A program made the position numbers and the translations under genes. Of a stretch of DNA of 34,225 bases, positions 1 to 6,970 are shown one piece after another; positions within the stretch are counted from its first letter, which is position 1, and each line of letters starts with the position of its first letter. This stretch comes from a virus. Location: positions 1-34,225 of the IMG/VR virus record IMGVR_UViG_3300042564_001227. One strand, given 5' to 3'. The notes under the pieces were generated by a model. That model made no database searches, was not told where the DNA came from, and saw only the letters and a program-made list of their open reading frames with translations.

Positions 1-127
1 CCCACTCAGTAGCGTAAGACTCAAAGGCTCGCTCAGGTTGGTAGTCAGGTGCTTCTGGGTCTGTCGAGTTGTAAACAGGATCGTTAGCACCATCGAAGTA
101 AGCATCTACAACAGGTGTTGCTTCAAT
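1..127. repeat. Left copy of 127-bp terminal direct repeat (circular overlap)
   Basis: These 127 bases are identical to the last 127 bases of the window. The length equals a common maximum assembler k-mer size, so the simplest reading is that the contig closes into a circle of 34,098 bp and that this is not a biological repeat. A circularly permuted or cos-circularised phage genome would give this. The repeat lies within the 3' end of the tail hub gene. A true short terminal repeat is possible but less likely. Confidence 0.9.
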
Positions 128-1174
128 TAAAACAGCGTCAAGAAATACTGCGTTAGAGGATGGTGTTTGCCTAACGCTGATACCAGAAAATAAGGTGCTG
201 GCACTAAGGCCTGTGTTTATTCTTGTCCACTCAGAGCTAGTCACAGATGCCGTTGAAGCTGCGTGTTGTGAGTAAGCAGTTCCGCTAGGTGAGGTGAGGC
301 TTGCCACCTCGACTACCACAGTTCCAGAGCTTGCCTTGGCGTAAAGAGATAGGTTGTATTCCACACCGACCTCACTTGTAAAGTATTGCTCGGCAGTAGC
401 ACCAGCGGCTAGTTGTCCACTTGCTGTGCCAATGTAAGCCTGAGCTGTTGATCTAGTGATTGTGCCAGCGGTAGAAATCCACCCAGTTGTGTTGTTCTCA
501 AAGCTGGGGTTGTAGCAAAGATTGAGCCTTGTGTATTCGTAGGTTGGGTTGTTGACATCGTTGTTTCGGCTTCTGAATACGATGCGACCTGACTTGTCAA
601 TAAAGAGTCTGCCTGGTTCGGACTTTTCTACTTCTTGTAAATAACTAAGAGCGTTAGTTCCATCGGTAACCTCATAGTCACCCACAGTTGCCACACCAGT
701 CGAAATCAGTCGAGAGCTAGAAGGCCAAACTGCTGTGCCACCGACTTCAGGCTTTAGCAACACATTTAGGATTCGTGCGCTACTGAGTTGTTCGGTTGGG
801 GTGTAGGCAGCAAGGGTCTGGTTGTTTAGGTTCCAGAAAGCGTCAGAGGCAACAATCTCGGCGATGGACTCACCTGTTGGAGAGTAGCTAAAGTTCCAGT
901 CAGTAATGTAGCCGGTAAAGACAATCTGGTTCTCTTTGTAAACTCTGACTTCACCTGTTGGAACAATCAAACCCTGATAAGGACTGGGGCCGTAGTCAGG
1001 GTCATACTGTCTTTGTTCGTTGTTTAGCTGAATAGAGCAAGAGGCAGCGTTGAAAGTATCCTGCTGTGGGTCTTTACCCCTTGTGACAGCCACGCTAATT
1101 ACATCTGCGCTGATGTCATTGAAGTTGACAGGTACGCCAGACTCAGCGAATCCAAACTCTACTTTGATTGACAC
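1..1174 (-). CDS. Minor tail / tail hub protein, N-terminal half (crosses the contig junction)
   Basis: The gene starts with GTG (1172-1174), next to the TAA stop of the tape measure gene, behind a GGAGAGG ribosome site. It reads to base 1 and continues from base 34098 to a TAG at 34091-34093, giving 393 residues. Residues 1 to about 220 match what I know of the N-terminal part of actinophage minor tail/hub proteins: a TRG turn, a CSIQLNN segment, a YDPDYGPSPY segment, then SEPGRLFIDKSGRIVFRSR. Residues from about 230 begin with LCYNPSFENNTTGW and look like a carbohydrate-binding beta-sandwich (CBM4/9 style). The usual C-terminal hub region is missing here and is found in the next gene (32669-34087). 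It probably sits at the tail tip and binds the cell surface. The family call is by eye. Confidence 0.8.
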   Translation of the reverse strand, partial: MSIKVEFGFAESGVPVNFNDISADVISVAVTRGKDPQQDTFNAASCSIQLNNEQRQYDPDYGPSPYQGLIVPTGEVRVYKENQIVFTGYITDWNFSYSPTGESIAEIVASDAFWNLNNQTLAAYTPTEQLSSARILNVLLKPEVGGTAVWPSSSRLISTGVATVGDYEVTDGTNALSYLQEVEKSEPGRLFIDKSGRIVFRSRNNDVNNPTYEYTRLNLCYNPSFENNTTGWISTAGTITRSTAQAYIGTASGQLAAGATAEQYFTSEVGVEYNLSLYAKASSGTVVVEVASLTSPSGTAYSQHAASTASVTSSEWTRINTGLSASTLFSGISVRQTPSSNAVFLDAVLIEATPVVDAYFDGANDPVYNSTDPEAPDYQPERAFESYATEW

Positions 1175-3172
1175 TTAGCCTCTCCAAGCCGTACCTGATT
1201 GACGCTCAAAGTCCTTGATGGCGTTTACTACTGCTCTACCGACATCTGAGCTAGTAGCCACACCACCAGTAACTTCGATGCTGTAATTATTGACTGTCTG
1301 TTGATTGGCAAAAGCTCTCTCAGTTCCCACACCGGCAATAGAGCCAGCTAAGTTGCCGAACTCACCAAAAGCAGAGTTCAGCTCTTGTAGGAAGCCACTT
1401 CCACCACTAACAAGTGCTTCGGCGAGTTTAGCACCCTGAATTGGGCCAGCGCCTATAACTTGCTGGAGCAGAGTTGCGTCCAGCCCTTGCTGTGAAAGTG
1501 TCTGAATGTTCTTTGCAAAAGCCCTGGTTTTTTCTAGTAGCTTGCCGATGTTTTTGGTTATTGAGTTGACCGAATTACCGAGATCTGGAAGCGTAAAGCT
1601 AGACATAATCGAGTCTTTGATTTGACCAAATAGGCTCTTGACCGCATCATTGAAAGACTCAAAAGCTTTTTGTCTTTTATCAAGTATCTCTTGTTCTTTT
1701 CGAGCTGCTTCTTCTGCGGCCTGTTGCGCTCTTTGTCTAGCAGTTGACCCGCCACCGCCAGTCGGAATCCCAGCAAAACTTGATGGCGGAGTAATTGCAG
1801 GAGCATTACTGTTTCTTCTGTTTTGCGCTGCAAGAGCCATTCTTCTACTCCGATTATCGGCTCCGTTAGGTGAAAGAACATTCATAGCTTCAGCAGTTGA
1901 CAGTAACTCACCTCTAAGCTTCTGAGCGGCAACAGATGTGTTATTTAATGCACCAGCATAAACATTGGCGTATATAGCACCTTGATTGAAGGCGTAGCTT
2001 GCAGGGTCGTCCGCTGGAAAAGCCTCTTTAATTGTTTCTGCGTAATATTCGTTAGCACCAGCAACTTGATCCATAGCCTCTTTAAGAACTAACAAACCAC
2101 CGGTCATAGCACCAATAGCAATGATAAACCAACCAACTGTACTTGTTGCTATTGCAGCATTAACCAATGTAATAGCGGTTGATACTGTTCCAATAAGAAT
2201 TGAGAGTTGAACTAAAACTCCAAAATTAGTGGCTATAAAAGAAAATAAACCGCCTAAAGCATCTGCTAAACCACCAACTGTTTTACCTGTTGAGGTTGTG
2301 TCGTCACTCATGTCTGAAATAAGTTGTACAAATTCCTCAAAGACTGGGATTGTATCTTCAAAAACTTGAGAAAGTCTAGGTGCAAGTTCTTCAACTAAAG
2401 GATTCAAAGCTTCTGTCAAATCAACCATGACTGGCAATAGCTGCGTTCCAATAGATGCTTGCATGTTTTCAAACTGAGCCTGGAGTTTTTGTTGCTCAAC
2501 AAAAAGGTTTCCAGACTGTCCGGTAAAGGCACCAGTAGCGTCAGCAGCTCTTTGGTACAAAAGCTCCATACGGATAATCTGCTCTTGGTTTCTACGAGCA
2601 GCACCGGTTAGGTGGTCAAGCTGTCTAGCAGCAAGTTCGGCGTTGATTTCGGATTGCTTCATAGCAACACCGAATTTTTCAATCGGGTCGTATTCGCCTC
2701 GGAACAAAGCAGTCATGCCCAGCAAGGCTTCTTGCACATCGTAGCCATAGGTTGCGGCTAAGTCCACACCAAGGCTTACAAGCTTTTGAGTTTCAGAAGT
2801 AACATCTTCCATGCTGAAACCAGATTGCTTTAGAACCGAACCTAAGAACACAGAGGCCTTAGCAGCGTCTTTTTGACTTAGACCAATGTTGTACGCATCT
2901 TTTGTAAACTGTTCCATTTGTGGTGATAAATCGCCAAAAACAGTATTTAATGAGAATAAGTTGCGCTCAAGATCACGCGCAGAGTCAATAGATGTGTTTG
3001 TAAACTGAACTGCCTTTGAAGCAACCCCAAATCCCGCTAATGCGGCTCCGACTTTACCTAGAGTTGAACCCAGACCACCAGCAGCAGAACCAAAAGCACC
3101 TAGCTGTCTAGTGGCAGCAGCAATGCCATCGCCCTTGAAGGTGCTGACGATGTTTAAGAACATGTTGCTCAT
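1175..3172 (-). CDS. Tape measure protein
   Basis: A 665-residue protein that sets tail length and is expelled into the host at DNA injection. It has an Ala/Gly-rich N-terminus, long amphipathic helices (about 60-290), a hydrophobic section with two or three membrane-spanning stretches (about 307-363), then a charged Ala/Gln/Glu-rich helical stretch (about 470-510). Position supports the call: the frameshifted chaperone pair lies two genes upstream and the tail hub directly downstream. Its ATG overlaps the previous stop as ATGA (3169-3172), indicating coupled translation. By the usual proportion of about 1.5 angstrom per residue, the tail would be near 100 nm. This is short to average for a siphovirus. 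No lysozyme or peptidase domain was recognised. Confidence 0.9.
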   Translation of the reverse strand: MSNMFLNIVSTFKGDGIAAATRQLGAFGSAAGGLGSTLGKVGAALAGFGVASKAVQFTNTSIDSARDLERNLFSLNTVFGDLSPQMEQFTKDAYNIGLSQKDAAKASVFLGSVLKQSGFSMEDVTSETQKLVSLGVDLAATYGYDVQEALLGMTALFRGEYDPIEKFGVAMKQSEINAELAARQLDHLTGAARRNQEQIIRMELLYQRAADATGAFTGQSGNLFVEQQKLQAQFENMQASIGTQLLPVMVDLTEALNPLVEELAPRLSQVFEDTIPVFEEFVQLISDMSDDTTSTGKTVGGLADALGGLFSFIATNFGVLVQLSILIGTVSTAITLVNAAIATSTVGWFIIAIGAMTGGLLVLKEAMDQVAGANEYYAETIKEAFPADDPASYAFNQGAIYANVYAGALNNTSVAAQKLRGELLSTAEAMNVLSPNGADNRSRRMALAAQNRRNSNAPAITPPSSFAGIPTGGGGSTARQRAQQAAEEAARKEQEILDKRQKAFESFNDAVKSLFGQIKDSIMSSFTLPDLGNSVNSITKNIGKLLEKTRAFAKNIQTLSQQGLDATLLQQVIGAGPIQGAKLAEALVSGGSGFLQELNSAFGEFGNLAGSIAGVGTERAFANQQTVNNYSIEVTGGVATSSDVGRAVVNAIKDFERQSGTAWRG

Positions 3173-3834
3173 GGGCGGTTATTCCTGTCAATGTTTGCTT
3201 CAAGAAACTGTATTGTTTCTTTTATTGCGGCTTCGGCTTGAACTTTTACGGCTGGATAGGCTTTGTCAAAGCCAGGGTAAACATCCCTAGACTTTTTACG
3301 CTTGCTTGGCTTGCTTACAGGGCCAAGATTGGATAAAAAGCTTCTAACACCGCCAGCTCGGATTTCATGACTTCTCCAAACTTCGGGGCCACCGAACTCT
3401 CTAATTTTATACATTCTTGTATAAGCGTTACCGCTCAGCTTAGATGCAAGGTCAGCATAAACAGTTCCGGCGGATTTCACTATAAGTCGAGCAATACCAG
3501 TCGCGCCCTTTTTAGGTCTAGTAAGCGAAGAAGCTGTAACCGAATTGTAAGGTTTACGCTTTACACCGCTTACGGCGCTTCCAGTACTTCCGTAATTGGT
3601 TCCCCAACCTGTACGACCACCATGACGCATACCTGACATAGGGCCAGCCGTACCTAGAGTCTTTAGCTCGCTTTGAACACTCTCTTTAGCTGGTTGTGCG
3701 ATTACTTTCCAGCGTTTTTGTAAATTCTTGATTTGTTGTGGATCAACCTTATTGAGTTCCCTGACAAAGACTTTCCAGTCTGAGGCATAGACTTTGATGT
3801 CGCTGTTCTTGCCTGTGTAAAGTTTCAATGCCAT
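3169..3834 (-). CDS. Putative neck/tail protein, HK97 gp10-like or minor tail
   Basis: A 221-residue basic protein starting with ATG at 3834. The N-terminal half is helical (KVFVRELNKVDPQQIKNLQKRW), and the middle is rich in Gly, Ser, Thr and Arg. The C-terminus carries an amphipathic segment (AAIKETIQFLEANIDR). Size, composition and the opening helix recall HK97 gp10-like head-tail proteins, but those usually lie between the connector and the tail terminator. Here it sits between the tail chaperones and the tape measure gene, behind a strong terminator, so it may instead be a tail-assembly factor. It overlaps the tape measure start by 4 nt. Function is inferred from position only. Confidence 0.55.
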   Translation of the reverse strand: MALKLYTGKNSDIKVYASDWKVFVRELNKVDPQQIKNLQKRWKVIAQPAKESVQSELKTLGTAGPMSGMRHGGRTGWGTNYGSTGSAVSGVKRKPYNSVTASSLTRPKKGATGIARLIVKSAGTVYADLASKLSGNAYTRMYKIREFGGPEVWRSHEIRAGGVRSFLSNLGPVSKPSKRKKSRDVYPGFDKAYPAVKVQAEAAIKETIQFLEANIDRNNRP

Positions 3835-3868
3835 TTAGACCACCTATCTTTACCTATTCTACTGAAGC

Positions 3869-3903
3869 AAAAAAAGAGAGGACACCCCGAAGGATGTCCT
3901 CTC
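3869..3903 (-). terminator. Rho-independent terminator after the tail chaperones, with UUCG tetraloop
   Basis: On the minus strand the arms GAGAGGACA and TGTCCTCTC (3895-3903 and 3876-3884) pair perfectly. The stem continues through TCC/GGG (one U-G pair) to a C(UUCG)G tetraloop, giving 12 pairs, followed by seven T (3875-3869). The first stem bases overlap the TGA stop of the chaperone T-frame (3902-3904). It should reduce read-through into the gp10-like and tape measure genes, which sets chaperone dosage. Confidence 0.88.
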
Positions 3904-4111
3904 AAATCTTAGGTGCTTGGTGCTGACCTCTCCAGACCAGATACCTGCCTAATGTCCACAACATTCGTTCATCGAGTTCCATTAGCTCTCTGGGACTAAT
4001 CCCAGTTTCAACAGCTAGTGTTGCGATGTACCAATGAGCAGATGAGTCACCAAGCCCAACTATTTTTTTTGTTCGTCTGCCGGACTGACGGACTCTATTG
4101 TGTCCACCCAT
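3902..4111 (-). CDS. Tail assembly chaperone, T-frame (expressed by -1 frameshift)
   Basis: This open frame overlaps the 3' end of the upstream chaperone gene (4060-4317) in the -1 frame. It is probably translated only as a fusion: ribosomes slip on eight A at 4063-4070 and continue IVGLGDSSAHWYIATL to the stop at 3902, adding 53 residues to the first 85 for a 138-residue product. The ATG at 4111 is probably not used. This is the lambda gpG/gpGT arrangement conserved upstream of tape measure genes. The fusion partner would coat the tape measure protein and recruit tail tube subunits. The stop lies inside the foot of the following terminator. Confidence 0.82.
   Translation of the reverse strand: MGGHNRVRQSGRRTKKIVGLGDSSAHWYIATLAVETGISPRELMELDERMLWTLGRYLVWRGQHQAPKI
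4060..4073 (-). other. Programmed -1 ribosomal frameshift site (A8 slippery run)
   Basis: In the zero frame the chaperone gene ends CAA AAA AAA TAG. Slipping back one base on the A run gives CAA AAA AAA ATA GTT, which enters the 3902-4111 frame exactly at the stop codon. A run of eight A allows P- and A-site tRNA-Lys to re-pair. The stop directly after the run would favour slippage. No downstream pseudoknot was established. Confidence 0.82.
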
Positions 4112-4317
4112 TCGTCAAATGACAAGGTTGTTGCTTTGGTTCGGGTTTCACTTGCCCAAGCTAGGAAAAGCAAGTGAGTAATCTTGATGTTTGATTCAAG
4201 ACTTGCAATCGAAATGTCAAACTTTGTTTCCAGCTTTATCATGTCTGATGGGCCGCAAACGATGTTCTTTGTTTCGGTTGGTGTATCGGTGAACTGTATT
4301 TGTAGGTTTAGTTTCAT
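4060..4317 (-). CDS. Tail assembly chaperone, G-frame
   Basis: An 85-residue protein from ATG 4317 ending ...SPADEQKK. It is acidic to neutral and predicted mostly helical. It lies between the major tail protein gene (ends 4335) and the tail genes. In lambda-like tails the short form (gpG) is made in excess over the frameshifted form (gpGT), and both bind the tape measure protein during tail assembly without being part of the virion. Identity rests on gene order, size and the slippery overlap. Sequences of this family diverge too much to recognise directly. Confidence 0.8.
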   Translation of the reverse strand: MKLNLQIQFTDTPTETKNIVCGPSDMIKLETKFDISIASLESNIKITHLLFLAWASETRTKATTLSFDEWVDTIESVSPADEQKK

Positions 4318-4334
4318 GTTCTTATCCTAGTTGA

Positions 4335-4751
4335 TTAGGCTGCTGGAGCTGTGCCACGCACAACTTCACCGGATACCGGCCAAGTCACCGAAAGAGTGGC
4401 TAAATCGCCCACTGCTCCGCTGAAGGGTTGATATTGGGTAACCAAAGCGTCAAATCTATATTCAGGATTTGTAGCAGTTACAGTTCCAGAAGTAGGTGCA
4501 ATCTTGACAGCAACAGTTGATCCCATAAGTGGGAACAGAAGTGCGTCAACAGCGCCAGCTCCGAAGTCCTGGTGGAAGTCTAGTGATACAGATGCATCCT
4601 TTAGACCACCGATACGAGTGCGGTATGAAGAACCGAAAGCGGTTGTTTCTACCTCATCGGTTGTAATGTCAAGAGTTACAGATGCAATCGAAGTGCTTAG
4701 AACAGTAGTTCCGACTGTGACCTTGTAGTCTTGTGCGTAAAATTTAGCCAA
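4335..4751 (-). CDS. Major tail tube protein
   Basis: A 138-residue, beta-rich protein starting MAKFYAQDYKVTVGTTVLST. It is rich in Thr, Val and Ser, with alternating hydrophobic strands, and ends in a GTAPAA tail. It should polymerise in hexameric rings around the tape measure to form the tail tube. It follows the putative tail terminator by 10 nt and precedes the frameshifted chaperones, the standard position for a siphovirus tube gene. The ribosome site AGGAG lies just before ATG 4751. The family call comes from length, composition and order, with no single diagnostic motif. Confidence 0.78.
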   Translation of the reverse strand: MAKFYAQDYKVTVGTTVLSTSIASVTLDITTDEVETTAFGSSYRTRIGGLKDASVSLDFHQDFGAGAVDALLFPLMGSTVAVKIAPTSGTVTATNPEYRFDALVTQYQPFSGAVGDLATLSVTWPVSGEVVRGTAPAA

Positions 4752-4761
4752 TTTATTTCTC

Positions 4762-5163
4762 CTAGTTTGCTATGACTGCGACTGTGAAGTCGGCAGCCAG
4801 GTATGTGGTGTCGCTTACTGTCAATGAACCAACTGAGTCCATAGACACAACTCGGCAGTCGTAGGCATAACCACCAAGAGTCTTATCTGATTCTACTGCA
4901 CTTTTTATACTGCTAGCCCCAGTAGAAATGTAGGCATCAAGCTTCCTTTGAGCTTCTCTTTCGGCAACCCTGCCGACAATGACTGTGATGCTGAAATTGT
5001 AAGTAGTCATACCCTTTGCGTAAGCGCCATCGTAGGTAACCGAGTTTAGGGATACAACAGCGACAGGTGGGTTTGGTAGGTCTGGGATTTCGGCGGCAGT
5101 TCTAAGCCCTGAGATTGTGGCAAGGTTTGTAGCTAATCGAGTCCTAATCTGACTGATGCTCAT
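4762..5163 (-). CDS. Putative tail terminator / tail completion protein
   Basis: A 133-residue protein (MSISQIRTRLATNLATISGL...). An N-terminal helix of about 20 residues is followed by alternating strands and a helix (EAQRKLDAYISTGASSIKSA), ending TTYLAADFTVAVIAN. This helix-then-sheet pattern fits the tail terminator fold (lambda gpU, HK97 gp10-region proteins) that caps the tail tube and joins it to the connector. Its ATG overlaps the previous stop by one base at 5163. The major tail gene follows. The call is by position and pattern. Confidence 0.65.
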   Translation of the reverse strand: MSISQIRTRLATNLATISGLRTAAEIPDLPNPPVAVVSLNSVTYDGAYAKGMTTYNFSITVIVGRVAEREAQRKLDAYISTGASSIKSAVESDKTLGGYAYDCRVVSMDSVGSLTVSDTTYLAADFTVAVIAN

Positions 5164-5762
5164 TAGCCGAAGTTCCTCATAATTCTGTATGGCATAGCTA
5201 GTTGTTCAACATCTGGGTCTAGGTAGCGGTTCACCCGAATAGCACCCATGTCACCGAAGCCAGCAATTCCAAGAGGGCTGTCTAGTCGCTTGAAAAGTCG
5301 AGATGACTGAATTATTGTCGCTTGCTTGATTGCAATTGGGATTGAAGCCCAGCCCCATACGCCTGTGATGCGACACAATGCTTGCTGATCTACAACAGGC
5401 CAAGTGTAAGTGTTTACAGCCCTGATTCCGGTGTAGGGCATGTAAAGTCCGTCAGAGCGGCTGTTTAGTGGCTCTAACTGAAAGTCTGTTGATGTCCATA
5501 CTGTGTAGGTGTCCCCAACCTCATCAGTAGAAGCTACCTCTGAAACCGAGATTGCATCGTCAATGATTAGGTTGAGTGCGTCAGTAGCAGCATAGTTTCT
5601 GACAGCAGTTCCGGCATTGAAAAAGGTGCGAGCTGTGTAGCCGTCAATCATGCGAGAGGCTGATTCGATAGCAGTTTCCAATAGAGCGTCATCTATGTTG
5701 TCTGTAATTCTAAGTGCTGCTTTTACATCTGAAAGTGTGGCGTAGCCGTTTGTGATTGCCAT
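5163..5762 (-). CDS. Head-tail connector (adaptor, HK97 gp6-like)
   Basis: A 199-residue protein beginning MAITNGYATLSDVKAALRI with SASRMIDGYTARTF about 40 residues in. This is the usual opening of gp6/gp15-type adaptor proteins: 'attlaeVkaaLrI...Ddalle.aI.aAsr.Id.yt.r.F'. Subunits form a ring under the portal. A later segment, YTWPVVDQQALCRITGVWGWASIPIAIK, also matches adaptor proteins, which often have W-rich motifs before the C-terminal helices. It precedes the tail terminator gene. The sugar-modification cassette separates it from the capsid gene, which is unusual. Confidence 0.82.
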   Translation of the reverse strand: MAITNGYATLSDVKAALRITDNIDDALLETAIESASRMIDGYTARTFFNAGTAVRNYAATDALNLIIDDAISVSEVASTDEVGDTYTVWTSTDFQLEPLNSRSDGLYMPYTGIRAVNTYTWPVVDQQALCRITGVWGWASIPIAIKQATIIQSSRLFKRLDSPLGIAGFGDMGAIRVNRYLDPDVEQLAMPYRIMRNFG

Positions 5763-5802
5763 AATGTTCTCTATTCTAGCGGTTGGAAACTATACTCTTA
5801 GC

Positions 5803-6444
5803 TTACTCCCAGCCGTTCTCACGCCTTATGTCTAGTGACCAGTTGCCAGGGGTGTAGTCATCGTTGTCAATCTTTGACTGAAAGTAAGCCTGATTATTGA
5901 CAAAGGTTTTTGTGTTTTTGTCTTGATAGCCAGCCTTGATGGTTGAGCTGTTGTCGTGTCTGTGCTTGATGTCCAGCAACCGAATGTTGATTCCTGCAAA
6001 CTCAGCCCTGCGAGCATAGTCGTTGTCCTCGAAGTAGGCAGGAAACAAGGACTCGTCAAATAACCCTATGTTGCTGACTACCTCGTCACCTATAACAAAA
6101 GCTTGCCAATGAGGTGCTGCACCTGTCAGGGTTATCTCATCTCTGCGAGCTTTGGCAAGTTCCTGAAGTGCGCCTGGTTCAAAGACAACATCGTTAGAAG
6201 CGATAAACCACCTAAAGGCGTATGGGAATGACCGAATCGCTAAGTTCCACGATCCTGCCACACCTAGATTGGCTGGCATAGATAGAACAGTTACTTTCTT
6301 CAAGTTCTCGTTGAAGGTTAGGTCTGGGTTGCCAGCTCCGTTGTCAATAACTAACAGGTGTTGCACCGGAACATCCACGCTGTTCAGCATCCGTTGAAGT
6401 AGGTCATAGCGATTGAGGACTGGGACTGTTAGGTTCTCAAGCAT
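5803..6444 (-). CDS. GT2-type glycosyltransferase
   Basis: A 213-residue protein taking ATG 6444, which overlaps the methyltransferase stop by 8 nt. A longer in-frame extension to 6525 lies inside the methyltransferase and is unlikely. Features of a GT-A fold: the opening LTVPVLNRYDLLQRMLNSV, LLVIDNG, NLGVAGSWNLAI, the DxD-like SNDVVFEPGAL, and GLFDESLFPAYFEDNDYARRA with the acidic ED/DY site, as in rhamnosyltransferase-like GT2 enzymes. It should transfer a sugar from a nucleotide donor. Acceptor candidates are the capsid or tail proteins of this virion, or host surface glycans. It is the last gene of a three-gene cassette with 6437-6970 and 6971-8149. Confidence 0.85.
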   Translation of the reverse strand: MLENLTVPVLNRYDLLQRMLNSVDVPVQHLLVIDNGAGNPDLTFNENLKKVTVLSMPANLGVAGSWNLAIRSFPYAFRWFIASNDVVFEPGALQELAKARRDEITLTGAAPHWQAFVIGDEVVSNIGLFDESLFPAYFEDNDYARRAEFAGINIRLLDIKHRHDNSSTIKAGYQDKNTKTFVNNQAYFQSKIDNDDYTPGNWSLDIRRENGWE

Positions 6445-6970
6445 TGGCTTTCTTTTCACCATAGAAGTAAAGGTCACAAGAATCAGCATTGTAGTCAAAG
6501 TAGTAGCTGTCAAACATCTCATCAAGATTGAACTCAGCTCTAAAGTCTTGCTCAGTTAGGTTGCGGTAATAATCCCAACCGAGTGTCAAGGGTGATGAGC
6601 CAGGGTCTGATCTTGTAGTGCCATGCTCAGCTCTGCCCTCTGAAGCACAAGTCATTATCACATACTTCTTGCTCATACGCCACATATTGCGAAAGGTAGC
6701 AACCCACTCAGGGTTATGCTCAAAGCACTCAGCAGACACAGCCACATCAAAGCTGTTGTCAGGGTAGTCAAGGTTCTCACCATTACAGACAACATCTACA
6801 TCTCTGCCCTCGGCTACATCTGCACCGATGTATCTTGTCGAGTCAAAAAAATCTCGGACTGTGCCGTTGATGTTTAGACTGCCAATCTCCAAGACTTCAA
6901 CGCCTATAAAGGCTTCAGGTGACTTGTTCTTGACTCTCTGGAAGAAATCCCTTTGCTGACTGTGTGCCAT
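6437..6970 (-). CDS. Class I SAM-dependent methyltransferase
   Basis: A 177-residue Methyltransf_11-type protein. Motif I is VLEIGSLNINGTVRDFF, followed by an acidic strand end (YIGADVAEGRDVDVV), a post-motif NGENLDYPDNSFDVAVSAECFEH and a WRMSKKYVIM strand. The loop after the core (GTTRSDPGSSPLTLGWDYYRNLT) is common in sugar or small-molecule O-methyltransferases of polysaccharide clusters. The gene begins 1 nt after the GT4 gene stop and overlaps the GT2 gene by 8 nt, so all three are translationally linked. It probably methylates the transferred sugar. Nothing suggests DNA methylation (no DPPY or TRD). Confidence 0.82.
   Translation of the reverse strand: MAHSQQRDFFQRVKNKSPEAFIGVEVLEIGSLNINGTVRDFFDSTRYIGADVAEGRDVDVVCNGENLDYPDNSFDVAVSAECFEHNPEWVATFRNMWRMSKKYVIMTCASEGRAEHGTTRSDPGSSPLTLGWDYYRNLTEQDFRAEFNLDEMFDSYYFDYNADSCDLYFYGEKKANA

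Noticed and set aside
1-127. 127-bp repeat as a genuine terminal repeat of the virion DNA
   Set aside because: It lies inside a coding gene, its length equals a common assembler k-mer size, and joining the ends restores the gene.
1638-1925. Plus-strand open frame of 95 codons inside the tape measure gene
   Set aside because: It lies antisense to a clear gene, has no ribosome site and shows low-complexity composition. Similar antisense frames at 3367, 9048, 10042, 27646 and 28059 were rejected for the same reason.
6445-6525. Upstream extension of the GT2 glycosyltransferase
   Set aside because: The added residues are low in family similarity and lie inside the methyltransferase gene. ATG 6444 gives the normal family start.
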